Positions 36,514 to 45,856 of a DNA stretch of 64,000 nucleotides are shown here, one piece after another. The stretch comes from Ruegeria sp. Ofav3-42 (lineage in GTDB: Bacteria > Pseudomonadota > Alphaproteobacteria > Rhodobacterales > Rhodobacteraceae). A program made the translations under genes and the position numbers. The stretch covers positions 124,001 to 188,000 of the forward strand of contig NZ_JAKRGB010000002.1 of assembly GCF_022347725.1 (NCBI RefSeq), in the 5' to 3' direction. Numbering within the stretch: the first letter of the stretch is position 1; every line of letters starts with the position of its first letter. The notes beneath the pieces are model-generated. The model saw nothing but the letters and a program-made list of their open reading frames with translations. It was not told the DNA's origin and searched no databases.

Positions 36514-38925
36514 TTACGGTGATTCCAATCCAGCCAACTGCAGCAGACGGGCGCTTTCCTCGGCCAGCAACCGTTCCTCGGCAGCACCTTTGACCGGTAC
36601 TTTCCCGACCTCAAGAAACAGCGGGGCAGCCAATGGAGAGACCCGCTCCAACCGAACCAGATCGATCCGGTCGCTGATGCGGGCGATCATCTCTTCGATA
36701 CGCCCGAAATCCACCAGCCCGCGCATGGCCTCTTCGCGTGTGATCTGCATCAGCAGGTGGTTGGGGTCGTATTTCAACAGAGTGTCGTACAGAATATCCG
36801 ACGAGAACGTCGCCTGCCGCCCGCTTTTGCGCTGTCCACCAGTATTGCGTTCAATCAATCCGGCGACCGTTGCCGAGGCACGAAATGTTCGTTTCATCAC
36901 CGCATTGCCCGCCAGCCAATTCTCAAGCCCATCGCGCAACGTGTCCTGCCGAAACAGGGGGCGCGGGTCCATCACGGCGTCCAACCCCCAGATCAGAGTG
37001 GCATAATCGGTGGCAACGAAGCCAATCGGGGCCAGTCCGGTTTCCTCCATCCGTTTGGTCAGCAGCAGGCCTAGCGTTTGCTGTGCATTGCGCCCCGCAA
37101 ATCCATATACGCACAGGTGTTCGCGCCCATCGTTGGGAAAGCTCTCGATCAGCAAGCGATCCCTTTGTGGCAGGTGCGACATGTCGCGTTGAAGGGCCAA
37201 CCAATCCGATGTGTGCTGTGGTAACTGAGGCCAGGCTGTTTGGGCAAACATCCGCAGGATACGGTCGCTGAGCTGCGTGGAGGTGGCGAATTTCGTTCCC
37301 GAGAAGGTGGCAATCTTGGGTTTCTTGTCTGCACGTCGGCTGACCTCGACCACCATTTCGCGTAGGCCTTCATAGCGTACGATCTGACCGCCGATCAGAA
37401 ACGTGTCTCCAGGCGTCAGCGACGCGGCGAACGCCTCTTCAACCTCACCCAGAGGTTTGCCGCCGCGGTTGCGTTTCAGGCGCACCTTCAGCGTGTCTGT
37501 ATCCTGAATCGTGCCCAGATTCATTCGGATACGTTGCGCGGCTCGGGGGTCTCTCAGCTGCCACTTTCCGTCTGGACGTTGCAACAGTCTCTGCCAGCGA
37601 TCGTAGGCACGAAGGGCATAGCCTCCGGTGGCGCAAAAATCCAGGCAGGCATCGAATTCCGCCCGGTTGAGTTCGGCAAACGGCCCGGCGGTGGTCATCT
37701 CAACGAATAGCGATTCCGCTTCGAACGGGCCTGCGGCTGCAGCGATCAGGATATGCTGGCACAACACATCCCGAGGACCGGGGCCGCGCGGTTCTCCGTC
37801 CAGATCGTGGGCTTTGGCGGCCTCAAGTGCCGCGATACATTCCACGACCTCAAAGCGGTTTGCGGGCACCAACAGTGCCTTAGAGGGCGCATTATAGCGG
37901 TGGTTGGCGCGCCCGATCCGTTGCACCAACCGTTTGACGTTCTTGGGTGCGCCAATCTGGATGACCAGATCCACGTCTCCCCAGTCGATGCCCAGATCCA
38001 GACTGCCGGTGCAGACAATTGCGCGCAGATCACCGCGCACCATTGCGGCCTCGACACGCTCGCGCTGCTGGCGATCCAGACTGCCATGGTGGATGCCGAT
38101 GGGCAGGGCGTCGTCATTGGCGAGCCAGAGATTGTGAAAGAAAATCTCGGCCTGCGCGCGGGTATTGTGAAAGATCAGCGTCGTCTTGTGCTGTTTGATC
38201 TGATCCAGAACCGCCGGGATCGAATAGGCGGCTCCGCCTCCGGACCAGGGGGGCATCTCTTGCGTCTCAAGCATCCGAATGTCCGGATCGGGGCCGGGGT
38301 CAGCCTGAATGATCCGACAGGGGTCGGGGTGGCGGGCCAAAAACCGCGCAATGCCTTCAGGGTCTTCGACGGTGGCGGACAGGCCGACGCGGCGCAGGTC
38401 CGGGCACAAGCTTTGCAGCCGGGCAAGGGCCAACATCAGTTGATCCCCGCGTTTGCTCTCAGCCAGTGCGTGGATTTCGTCGACGATCACCCGTTGCACG
38501 CCATTAAACATCCGCGGAGCGTCTTCGTATGAGGTCAGCAAAGCCAGGCTTTCTGGCGTCGTCAGCAAGATATGCGGAGGGTCCACGCGTTGGCGTTTCT
38601 TCTGTGTTGCCGAGGTATCACCGGTTCGGTCTTCAATACGAATTGGCAGGCCGATTTCGTCCGCCGGGCTACGAAGGTTTCGTCGGATATCGGCTGCCAA
38701 AGCCTTGAGAGGAGAGATATAAATCGTGTGCAGACCGGTCCGGTCACCTGCGGCCAGTTCAGCCAGTGTCGGCAGAAATCCTGCCATCGTCTTACCGCCA
38801 CCGGTTGGCGCGATCAGCAATGTGGCCGGGTCCGCAGCCCGGTCGAACATGTCCTGTTGGTGCGGGTGGATGGACCAACCTTTTGAGGCAAACCAATCCG
38901 TGATCCGAGCGGGAATCTGCGTCAT
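36514..38925 (-). CDS. Ligase-associated DNA damage response DEXH helicase (Lhr-type)
   Basis: The product is 803 aa, the length of a core Lhr helicase rather than the ~1500-aa long form. APTGGGKT (39-46) and DEIH (149-152) are the nucleotide motifs, with 'VGLSATVEDPEGIARFLA' as motif III and 'QRIGRANHRYN' as motif VI. Winged-helix and Lhr-core domains follow to about residue 800. Lhr proteins translocate 3' to 5' on DNA. It is co-directional with pdeM; the exonuclease and ligase genes of the usual four-gene set are not adjacent. Confidence 0.92.
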   Translation of the reverse strand: MTQIPARITDWFASKGWSIHPHQQDMFDRAADPATLLIAPTGGGKTMAGFLPTLAELAAGDRTGLHTIYISPLKALAADIRRNLRSPADEIGLPIRIEDRTGDTSATQKKRQRVDPPHILLTTPESLALLTSYEDAPRMFNGVQRVIVDEIHALAESKRGDQLMLALARLQSLCPDLRRVGLSATVEDPEGIARFLARHPDPCRIIQADPGPDPDIRMLETQEMPPWSGGGAAYSIPAVLDQIKQHKTTLIFHNTRAQAEIFFHNLWLANDDALPIGIHHGSLDRQQRERVEAAMVRGDLRAIVCTGSLDLGIDWGDVDLVIQIGAPKNVKRLVQRIGRANHRYNAPSKALLVPANRFEVVECIAALEAAKAHDLDGEPRGPGPRDVLCQHILIAAAAGPFEAESLFVEMTTAGPFAELNRAEFDACLDFCATGGYALRAYDRWQRLLQRPDGKWQLRDPRAAQRIRMNLGTIQDTDTLKVRLKRNRGGKPLGEVEEAFAASLTPGDTFLIGGQIVRYEGLREMVVEVSRRADKKPKIATFSGTKFATSTQLSDRILRMFAQTAWPQLPQHTSDWLALQRDMSHLPQRDRLLIESFPNDGREHLCVYGFAGRNAQQTLGLLLTKRMEETGLAPIGFVATDYATLIWGLDAVMDPRPLFRQDTLRDGLENWLAGNAVMKRTFRASATVAGLIERNTGGQRKSGRQATFSSDILYDTLLKYDPNHLLMQITREEAMRGLVDFGRIEEMIARISDRIDLVRLERVSPLAAPLFLEVGKVPVKGAAEERLLAEESARLLQLAGLESP

Positions 38926-38965
38926 GCGCGCAGACTACCCGTCTAATCCCGGAAATGGCACGGCG

Positions 38966-40273
38966 TTATTTGACGATCGTCTCATCCTTGACGAACATGT
39001 TGGCCCAGGCGCGGTCGATCAGGTCGGGGCTCATCTGGTACGGGATACCTTCGAACTCGCAGATCGAGATCATCTGGTCGATCAGGAAGATCGGCTGATA
39101 ATTTGCGTAGACGTTGTTGATGGTCGGGTATTTAACCTTCAGCAAATGCACCAGAGCGGATTCGTCCAGCGGCATGCCGCGCTTGCGGGCCACCATCGCA
39201 AAGATTTTCAGGAAGTCTTCCTGGTTCGGTCCACCAATCTTGATCTTGAAGAAGATCCGGCGCAGGGCCGCTTGGTCAAAGATTTCGTTCGGGTGGAAGT
39301 TGGTCGAGAAGATGACCAGCGTGTCGAACGGGACTTCGAATTTCTCACCGGATTGCAGGCCGAGAATATCCTTGTTCTCTTCCAGCGGAACAATCCAGCG
39401 GTTGATCAGGGCCTGTGGCGGTTCCTGCTGACGGCCAAGGTCGTCCACGATGAAGATGCCGCCGGTCGACTTCAATTGCAGCGGTGCCTGATAGGTTCGC
39501 GCTGTCGGATTGTACACCAGATCCAACATGCTGAGCGACAATTCACCGCCAGTCACAACGGTCGGGCGTTCACATTGAACATAGCGCGTGTCGAACCGCT
39601 TGCGGCGGCGCAGGCTGTTGGGGTCGTCGGCCTCTTGCTCGATCGCGGTGTGAACAATCGGGTCATAGACCGTGATCACCTGACCCGCGTATTCGATCGC
39701 CCGAGGCACATACACGTTGTCACCAAGCGCGTCGCGAATACCGTTCGAGATCGAGGACTTACCGTTGCCCGGAGGGCCGTACATCAGAATGGACCGGCCC
39801 GCGCTAACCGCAGGGCCCAAATGGTCCAGAAGGCTGTCGGGCAGAACCAGATGGCCCATCGCTCCGGTCAGTTGGTCACGTGTAACCTGAATATTTCGGA
39901 TCGATTGGCGCTTGACCTGTTCCCGATAGACGTCCAGCGGAACCGGCATTGCGCCGAAGTATTCCGATTGGCTCAGCGCGTCCAGCGAGCGCGCCTTGCC
40001 TGCGTCCGTCAACTGATACCCCATCTCATTGCCGCTGTTGGCATTCAGGGTACCTGTGGCTTCGATCAGCTTCTGTTCGCGCGCAATGTCGATCAGTTCC
40101 TGGGTGACCGCGCCGGGCAGGCAGATTGCTTCTGCGACTTGTGAGACAGTGTCGACGTTCTTTCGGAACATCGTCTTGAGCAGAATGTCCCGCATCATCA
40201 CGATGGGCAATTTCATTTCGCCCAACCCCTTGGGGGCAGGGGGGGCCATTACCGAAGTGGTCTGCATATTCAT
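38966..40273 (-). CDS. AAA+ ATPase of unknown role beside the Tad locus
   Basis: The product is 435 aa from the ATG at 40273 (a TTG 33 nt upstream is possible). Residues ~25-130 look like a small helical, winged-helix-type domain ('VDTVSQVAEAICLPGAVTQE', 'GYQLTDAGKARSLDAL'). The AAA+ core has GPPGNGKS at 166-173, Walker B 'GGIFIVDDLGRQ' (~270-280) and sensor 'VIFSTNFHP'. The C-terminal helical part ends with 'FVKDETIVK'. It is not TadA, TadZ or MoxR. It follows the prepilin peptidase gene by 117 nt on the same strand, so a pilus link is plausible but unproven. Confidence 0.75.
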   Translation of the reverse strand: MNMQTTSVMAPPAPKGLGEMKLPIVMMRDILLKTMFRKNVDTVSQVAEAICLPGAVTQELIDIAREQKLIEATGTLNANSGNEMGYQLTDAGKARSLDALSQSEYFGAMPVPLDVYREQVKRQSIRNIQVTRDQLTGAMGHLVLPDSLLDHLGPAVSAGRSILMYGPPGNGKSSISNGIRDALGDNVYVPRAIEYAGQVITVYDPIVHTAIEQEADDPNSLRRRKRFDTRYVQCERPTVVTGGELSLSMLDLVYNPTARTYQAPLQLKSTGGIFIVDDLGRQQEPPQALINRWIVPLEENKDILGLQSGEKFEVPFDTLVIFSTNFHPNEIFDQAALRRIFFKIKIGGPNQEDFLKIFAMVARKRGMPLDESALVHLLKVKYPTINNVYANYQPIFLIDQMISICEFEGIPYQMSPDLIDRAWANMFVKDETIVK

Positions 40274-40390
40274 GAGCGTTGCCCGTCTAACCAGTATTCG
40301 CGCCAATTGCCCACCACGGGGCTGTTTGCAGAAAATCTTAACCTGATTTGTGTCACTACCAAGGCATTGAAAAGGCGGACTGATGATAGT

Positions 40391-40936
40391 TCATGAGCCG
40401 GAAACAGTTCCAAAAATCAAATAGATTGCCAGACTCACACCCAGCGGAAAGCCCATCGGAAACTGTTTGATCCGGTTCCAGCTTTCCCAATCGGGGGCAA
40501 TTGTTCTGAGCCGCGTATATTTGGCCAGTCTGTGCGTGACATAGGCGCCTAGCGTGGCGCTAGTCACAATCATTATCATGAGGCTGTAATCTCCGGGCCA
40601 GACGAAAGCCGAGGCGGCGGCCAGAAACTTGGCATCACCGGCCCCCATGACGCCGGCGGCGTTGAACAAAAATCCCAATAAAAGAACGACAACAATGTGC
40701 AGCAGCTGCCAAATGTAAGGCGGAAGCGTCATAATAACGGGACCCACGCCACCGGTCGTCCACTCGGTCGACCAGGGCGGCAGCACGAACAGTCCCACGA
40801 CGGTAAAAACGGCGGCCAAGGCGAGAACAGCGTGATTTTTGATCAGCATGCTGCGCAGATCAGTGAACGCCACATAAAAGCAGATGGGCAACACGAACGG
40901 TAAAAACCAAGCCGCCGCAGTCGCGGGGATATGCAT
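40391..40936 (-). CDS. cpaA: Prepilin peptidase of the Tad system (CpaA/TadV, A24 family)
   Basis: The product is 181 aa, with about six membrane helices. The two aspartates of the aspartic prepilin peptidases are Asp26 ('FTDLRSM') and Asp101 ('GAGDAK', the GxGD motif). It lacks the methylase domain of PilD-type enzymes, as is normal for TadV/CpaA. It should process the Flp prepilins at the glycine before AVTVDW. It starts 3 nt after the upstream TPR lipoprotein gene. Confidence 0.92.
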   Translation of the reverse strand: MHIPATAAAWFLPFVLPICFYVAFTDLRSMLIKNHAVLALAAVFTVVGLFVLPPWSTEWTTGGVGPVIMTLPPYIWQLLHIVVVLLLGFLFNAAGVMGAGDAKFLAAASAFVWPGDYSLMIMIVTSATLGAYVTHRLAKYTRLRTIAPDWESWNRIKQFPMGFPLGVSLAIYLIFGTVSGS

Positions 40937-40939
40937 GAA

Positions 40940-41791
40940 TCAGGCTTCCTCGAGCGCGCGGAGCGAGCGAACGGCTTCCTCATAATGCTGTGGGTGAGTC
41001 GCAATCGCTTCGCGGAACAGGTTCTTCGCCGTTGTGACATCGCCCTGTTTGACCGCCGTAATGCCCATTGTGTTCAGCAACATGGCACGTTCGATCTGTG
41101 TCATGGGAACGACTGGCATGCTGTATTTGCCCTGCGCAGCCCGTGCCAGCACAAGGTTGTTCTTGGCCGTGAATAGAGACCTGTCCTGACGGATCGCTTC
41201 ACTGAACAGGCGTTCGGCCTCGGCATACTCACCACGCGACAGTTTTGAGTATCCCCAGTTGTTCATCACGCTTCCGGGGCGGGTGGTCAGGCCGACGGCG
41301 GTTTCATAGAAATGATCCGCCCGTTTCCAGTCTTTTCTGGAATCGGCGACAACTGCCTCAAGGCGATAGCGTTGAAAGGTCTCATAAGTCGGGGGCACGG
41401 TATCAAGTGTCGCCTTGGCTTTCGCCCAGTCACCGGCACGCACCAACGCACCGGCATACTCGACCTTGTCGACACTCGAGGCACCTTTCATGGTCGTAAC
41501 TTTTTTCCAGGCCGACGCAGCTTCGGTTGTGCGTTTGGCGCGCGAAAGGGAAATTGCAAGACCCCTCTGCAGGTCTATCCGATCCGGATTCTTGGCGGCC
41601 GCGCCTTGGAAATAGGTAACGGCCTCATTCGGGTCCGCAGCGGTCAGCAGAACCTCATTCAGGTTGGTTTCGTCAATGACGTTAACCTCCTGATACGTGC
41701 GTTCTACCTTTTCCTCTGAGGTTTCTTTTTCGCAGGCGGAAAGAACCATCCCGCACACTACCATAGTCGGAATCAAGAATTGTTGGCGCAT
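40940..41791 (-). CDS. tadD: TPR lipoprotein, TadD-like
   Basis: The product is 283 aa. A lipoprotein signal ends at LSAC (Cys20). Tetratricopeptide repeats follow (e.g. 'AVTYFQGAAAKNPDRIDLQR', 'YAEAERLFSEAIRQDRSLF', 'TTAKNLFREAIATHPQHYEE'). TadD-type TPR lipoproteins support secretin assembly in Tad systems. It is the second of two adjacent TPR lipoprotein genes and lies 31 nt after the first. Which one is the TadD orthologue cannot be settled here. Confidence 0.82.
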   Translation of the reverse strand: MRQQFLIPTMVVCGMVLSACEKETSEEKVERTYQEVNVIDETNLNEVLLTAADPNEAVTYFQGAAAKNPDRIDLQRGLAISLSRAKRTTEAASAWKKVTTMKGASSVDKVEYAGALVRAGDWAKAKATLDTVPPTYETFQRYRLEAVVADSRKDWKRADHFYETAVGLTTRPGSVMNNWGYSKLSRGEYAEAERLFSEAIRQDRSLFTAKNNLVLARAAQGKYSMPVVPMTQIERAMLLNTMGITAVKQGDVTTAKNLFREAIATHPQHYEEAVRSLRALEEA

Positions 41792-41822
41792 TTTTTTGCG
41801 TCCCTTACTGCTCTTGCCAATG

Positions 41823-42431
41823 TTACGGGAGCTTGCGCAGCTTGAATTGCCCGTCGCCTTGCTGCTCCAGTGTATATTCTTGTTTTTCCGGGGTAGTATT
41901 AACAGGATTTTCCATTTTTGCGAGTGCTAAGCGCAGATTGTCACGGATTGCGTCACTTTCGCCATTGTCCAACGCATAGGCCCTTCGGAACATCTGAGAA
42001 GCCTCTGGATACGCACCTTTTTCCATCAGCAGAACGCCAAGATTGTTCCACGCTATAGGCCAGTCCGGATCATCCTTGACGGCGCGACGCAGCAGGTCTT
42101 CTGCCTGACCCAAACGCATAAGGCCCAGATTTGCAGTGCCCAAGGACGTGAGAATCTGTGGGGTCATACCCTGATCCAAGGCGGCCCGCGTAAAGGCGTC
42201 CATCGCCAGTTCATATTCGCCCGCAGACATCAAGCGGTTGCCGACTGTAACTGGATCCACCCCCTCGGCTTTAGGGTCGAGGCCGGGGGCGTCCAGGTCA
42301 CTTGACTGACCTGTTTCCGTACAAGAGGCCACCATAGCGAACACCATGGTGGCCTGAACCGCGCGGCGTATCCGGAAATGGATACGCCTGATTTTTGATA
42401 TTATCGGGAGTTTAGCCCGCGCTGTTTGCAA
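41823..42431 (-). CDS. TPR protein of the Tad locus, probable lipoprotein
   Basis: The product is 202 aa from 42431, overlapping tadC by 20 nt; a start at 42347 (MVFAMVASC) would leave too short a signal. The arginine-rich n-region and 'VFAMVASC' suggest lipidation at Cys37. Three TPR-like repeats lie at ~60-170 ('YELAMDAFTRAALDQGMTPQ', 'QAEDLLRRAVKDDPDWPIAW', 'YPEASQMFRRAYALDNGES'). It is probably the companion of TadD in outer-membrane assembly. Confidence 0.78.
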   Translation of the reverse strand: MQTARAKLPIISKIRRIHFRIRRAVQATMVFAMVASCTETGQSSDLDAPGLDPKAEGVDPVTVGNRLMSAGEYELAMDAFTRAALDQGMTPQILTSLGTANLGLMRLGQAEDLLRRAVKDDPDWPIAWNNLGVLLMEKGAYPEASQMFRRAYALDNGESDAIRDNLRLALAKMENPVNTTPEKQEYTLEQQGDGQFKLRKLP

Positions 42432-43395
42432 AGTCTGCGATACCTTTTGCCGATGGGCCGACCAGAATGACCAGCAGAGGTGGCACTGTTAGCATCATTG
42501 TGGCAAGTGTCATTTTGGTTGGCAACTTGTTCGCAGCCTCTTCGGCACGCATCACGCGTTTGTCACGCATTTCACCGGCATAAACCCGCAGAGCATCGGC
42601 AATCGATGTACCAAAGGTGGCCGACTGTATCATAACGGTAACGAAGGCGCTGACATCCTGAACCCCGCAGCGCGTACCAAAGTCACGCAGAACGGTATCT
42701 TTGTCTTTACCCGCCTTCAATTCGTAGGCAATGACCTCGAATTCCAGGGCAATGTCTGGGTAGGAGACCTTCATTTCTGAAGCCACGCGTACGATGGCCT
42801 GATCCAACGACTGACCCGCTTCGACGCATACCAGCATCAGGTCAAGCGTGTCAGGAAACCCGGCAACGATTGCTTCCTGCCGCTCGGCTACACGTCTGGT
42901 GATCCAGTAACGCGGTAAGAAATAGAACCCGCAGGCCGGGATCAGAACCCGGATTGCCATTTGCGAAGGAGTGAACTCCTGATCCCCGGCCAGAACCGTC
43001 ACCAGCATCACGCCGATCAGAATACCAACAATGCCGAGCGCAAACTGGGCAAAGTGGAAGAAACGGACCGCGTCCTTGGACTGATAGCCGGCCTGGCGCA
43101 GCTTGAGCTGCATGGCCGAAAGCTCTTCTTCGTTCTGGGGCTCAAGGAATGTTGCGAATTTCTGAAGCTGCTCATTGCGGCTGGTGTTGCGCAGCTTGTC
43201 CTTCTTTGCTTTTTTTTCACCCTTTGGTGCTGCATTCGAACGTTGCAGTTTCTTGAGAGGATCCTCTGGCTGGTTCAGCATCAGCGGCAAGGCAACAAGG
43301 ATCATAAACAATCCCAAAATGCCGACCACGATCAGCGGTCCAAACTGTCCCAGATGCTCTGTCAGGATATCATTGATTTGGCTCAGAAGTTCCAT
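42412..43395 (-). CDS. tadC: Tad pilus inner-membrane platform protein TadC
   Basis: The product is 327 aa, of the type II secretion F (GspF/TadC) family. An N-terminal membrane helix (~17-38) and a charged, lysine-rich cytoplasmic stretch (47-65: KKLQRSNAAPKGEKKAKKDK minus the end) precede the F domain, with 'FPDTLDLMLVCVEAGQSLDQ' and 'SAFVTVMIQSATFGTSIADAL'. Terminal helices close the protein. With TadB it forms the platform rotated or pushed by TadA. It lies 10 nt after tadB. Confidence 0.93.
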   Translation of the reverse strand: MELLSQINDILTEHLGQFGPLIVVGILGLFMILVALPLMLNQPEDPLKKLQRSNAAPKGEKKAKKDKLRNTSRNEQLQKFATFLEPQNEEELSAMQLKLRQAGYQSKDAVRFFHFAQFALGIVGILIGVMLVTVLAGDQEFTPSQMAIRVLIPACGFYFLPRYWITRRVAERQEAIVAGFPDTLDLMLVCVEAGQSLDQAIVRVASEMKVSYPDIALEFEVIAYELKAGKDKDTVLRDFGTRCGVQDVSAFVTVMIQSATFGTSIADALRVYAGEMRDKRVMRAEEAANKLPTKMTLATMMLTVPPLLVILVGPSAKGIADFANSAG

Positions 43396-43405
43396 GTCGG
43401 TGCCC

Positions 43406-44374
43406 TCAGACCTTGATGTTCGTAAGGATGCGCATGACGATCAGGTTCAGGGTCAGCATGATGCCGACAAAGAAACATGCCGGAATGAACCAAGGATGGT
43501 CGACAACGTCGTCATAATAGCCGGGGTCCTTTACAAGAATGAACAACAGGCAGAACACCGGAAAGCCGGACAGAAATTTGCCGGACCATTTAGCCTCGGC
43601 CGTGATCGCCTTGACCCGGCGGAACAAGCGAAAGCGTGCGCGGATAACTTTGGCAAGGCCGGCCAGAACCTCGGCGAGGTTACCGCCGGACTGTTGCTGA
43701 ATGCCGACGGCGACAGACAAAAAGCGAAGATCCTGCATATCCAGACGCTCGGCCAGATCTTTAAGCGCTTCACCCGCGTCACGGCCGTAGGCGCATTCAT
43801 CAGCGATGATTCCGAACTCGGTCCCAAGCGGATCCTGTACCTCGTTGGCGACGATCTGGATCGTCGAGACAAAGGGGTTACCAACGCGCAGCGAGCGCAC
43901 CATCAATTCCACGGCATCAGGCAACTGCTCTTCCATCATGGCCATGCGTTTGCCAGCTTTGTGGTTTACCCACGCATAGACGCCACCAACACCAATTGCG
44001 ATTGACAGCGCGATCCTAAGAACGGGAGCCGTCCCTGTGCCGATGCTCAATCCGACGTAGGCGAAGCCGGAGACCAACGCCATAATCATAATCAATTGGC
44101 GGGGTGAGAAGGCGATTGCCGCCTTTTGCGCTTTATCAGCCAGAAGAGAATAGAGCGGGATGCTCTGAGACTTCATGTGCTGCTGCATTTCCTTGCGCAG
44201 CTGTTCCAGCACCTGTTCGCGGCCTACACCTTTGTCCAGCATGTCCAAACGACGGTTCACCCGACTGTTCAGGCTGATGGATTTGCCAAACGCCACAAGG
44301 TAGATGCCCTCGACCAGGAGCAGCACTCCAACGAAGATCACGACATAGATAAGGGCCTCTACGGGCAGTTGCAT
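43406..44374 (-). CDS. tadB: Tad pilus inner-membrane platform protein TadB
   Basis: The product is 322 aa, the second GspF-family platform protein. An N-terminal helix (~5-28) is followed by a cytoplasmic region, two central helices (~92-135) and the F domain 'LPDAVELMVRSLRVGNPFVS' ... 'FLSVAVGIQQQSGGNLAEVL', with two C-terminal helices. It pairs with TadC, 10 nt downstream, and lies 12 nt after tadA. Confidence 0.94.
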   Translation of the reverse strand: MQLPVEALIYVVIFVGVLLLVEGIYLVAFGKSISLNSRVNRRLDMLDKGVGREQVLEQLRKEMQQHMKSQSIPLYSLLADKAQKAAIAFSPRQLIMIMALVSGFAYVGLSIGTGTAPVLRIALSIAIGVGGVYAWVNHKAGKRMAMMEEQLPDAVELMVRSLRVGNPFVSTIQIVANEVQDPLGTEFGIIADECAYGRDAGEALKDLAERLDMQDLRFLSVAVGIQQQSGGNLAEVLAGLAKVIRARFRLFRRVKAITAEAKWSGKFLSGFPVFCLLFILVKDPGYYDDVVDHPWFIPACFFVGIMLTLNLIVMRILTNIKV

Positions 44375-44386
44375 ATCCGGATCTCC

Positions 44387-45832
44387 TTAGACGGTCGTCG
44401 GTTCGTAGATGGAAGGAGGCAGGTCAAAGCCCCACAGACGGAAGCGTTCCGAATAGTGGCTGCGGACGCCCGTTGCGGTGAAATGGCCAATGATCTTATT
44501 GTCTGGCGTCAGTCCAACCCTTTGAAATCTAAAGATTTCCTGCATCGAAATGACATCACCTTCCATGCCTGTGATCTCGGTAATCGACGTCATGCGGCGC
44601 GAGCCGTCCTGGAGACGGCTGGCTTGTACAATCAGGTTCACAGCCGAAGAGATCTGGCTGCGAACCGCCTTGATTGGCATCTCGATCCCGGCCATTGCGA
44701 TCATGTTTTCCAGACGCGAGATCCCGTCTCGGGCCGAGTTTGCGTGGATCGTGGTCATCGAACCGTCGTGGCCCGTGTTCATGGCCTGCAACATGTCGAT
44801 CACCTCGGCGCCACGCGTTTCACCCACAATGATTCGGTCGGGACGCATACGCAGAGCGTTTTTCAGACAGTCGCGCGGACTGACCTCCCCCTTGCCTTCC
44901 ACGTTGGGCGGGCGGCTTTCCATTCGTCCTACATGGGTCTGCTGCAGCTGAAGTTCCGCCGTATCCTCAATCGTCAGGATGCGTTCGGCGTCGTCGATGA
45001 AGCTGGACAGAGCGTTCAGCGTCGTCGTTTTACCCGAACCTGTACCACCGGATACGATAATGTTCAGCCGGGTGGAAACTGCGGCTTGAAGGTAGGCGGC
45101 CATTTCCTCGGTAAACGCTCCGAAATTGACCAGATCGTCGATACCAAGCTTGTCTTTCTTGAACTTACGAATGGAAACCAAAGATCCATCAACTGCAATC
45201 GGCGGCACCATTGCGTTGAAACGCGAACCGTCGGCCAGACGGGCGTCAACATAAGGGTTGGATTCATCGACACGACGACCGACGGCGGACACGATCTTGT
45301 CGATGATCCGCATAAGGTGCTTTTCGTCCTTAAACGTGATGTCGCTGATTTCCAGCTTACCGAACCGCTCAACGAAAATCTGCTGAGGCCCGTTAACCAG
45401 AATATCATTGACGGAATCGTCCTGTAGCAGAGTCTCAAGAGGTCCCAGACCGGTGACTTCGTCATACAGTTCTTTGTTAAGCTGAGTTCTGTCTTCGCGG
45501 TTCAGAACGATATTGCGGCTTTCCAGAACTTCGCTGACAATGGCACTGATTTCGGCGCGGAGTTCGGCTTCGCCCGCCTTTTCAAGTGCTGCCAGGTTCA
45601 AGTTCTCCAGCAGTTCGCGGTGCAGTTCGATCTTGATTTCACCAAGCCGCTCTTTGCGCTTGCGTTCGCGATCAGAAACTACTGGCTCTGCCGATTTCTG
45701 TTGCACAGGCCGGCGTGCGATTGCGTTGGCCGCAGGTGCCTTCTCGGCCGCTGGCGCAGGAGCCGCGGTTTGCGGTGCGGCAGCGGTTTCGACCGGCTGC
45801 GCCGCGGGCTGTTTCTTGTACCTTGAAAACAC
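44387..45832 (-). CDS. tadA: Tad pilus assembly/retraction ATPase TadA (CpaF)
   Basis: The product is 481 aa, a GspE/VirB11-family hexameric ATPase powering Flp pilus assembly and retraction. An alanine/proline-rich N-terminal tail (1-50) precedes the CpaF N-domain (~65-240); Walker [11 protein letters not shown] is at 261-270, followed by '[20 protein letters not shown]' and the His box '[20 protein letters not shown]'. It lies 24 nt after tadZ. Confidence 0.96.
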   Translation of the reverse strand: MFSRYKKQPAAQPVETAAAPQTAAPAPAAEKAPAANAIARRPVQQKSAEPVVSDRERKRKERLGEIKIELHRELLENLNLAALEKAGEAELRAEISAIVSEVLESRNIVLNREDRTQLNKELYDEVTGLGPLETLLQDDSVNDILVNGPQQIFVERFGKLEISDITFKDEKHLMRIIDKIVSAVGRRVDESNPYVDARLADGSRFNAMVPPIAVDGSLVSIRKFKKDKLGIDDLVNFGAFTEEMAAYLQAAVSTRLNIIVSGGTGSGKTTTLNALSSFIDDAERILTIEDTAELQLQQTHVGRMESRPPNVEGKGEVSPRDCLKNALRMRPDRIIVGETRGAEVIDMLQAMNTGHDGSMTTIHANSARDGISRLENMIAMAGIEMPIKAVRSQISSAVNLIVQASRLQDGSRRMTSITEITGMEGDVISMQEIFRFQRVGLTPDNKIIGHFTATGVRSHYSERFRLWGFDLPPSIYEPTTV

Positions 45833-45856
45833 GACAACTACCCCTCTGGAATTCCG

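Noticed and set aside
38726..40144. Long plus-strand frame across the Lhr and AAA+ genes; similar ones opposite tadA (44126-45427), topA (55118-56464) and ctaC (59548-60714)
   Set aside because: They are complementary shadows of genes with intact catalytic motifs; their translations are unlike any real protein.
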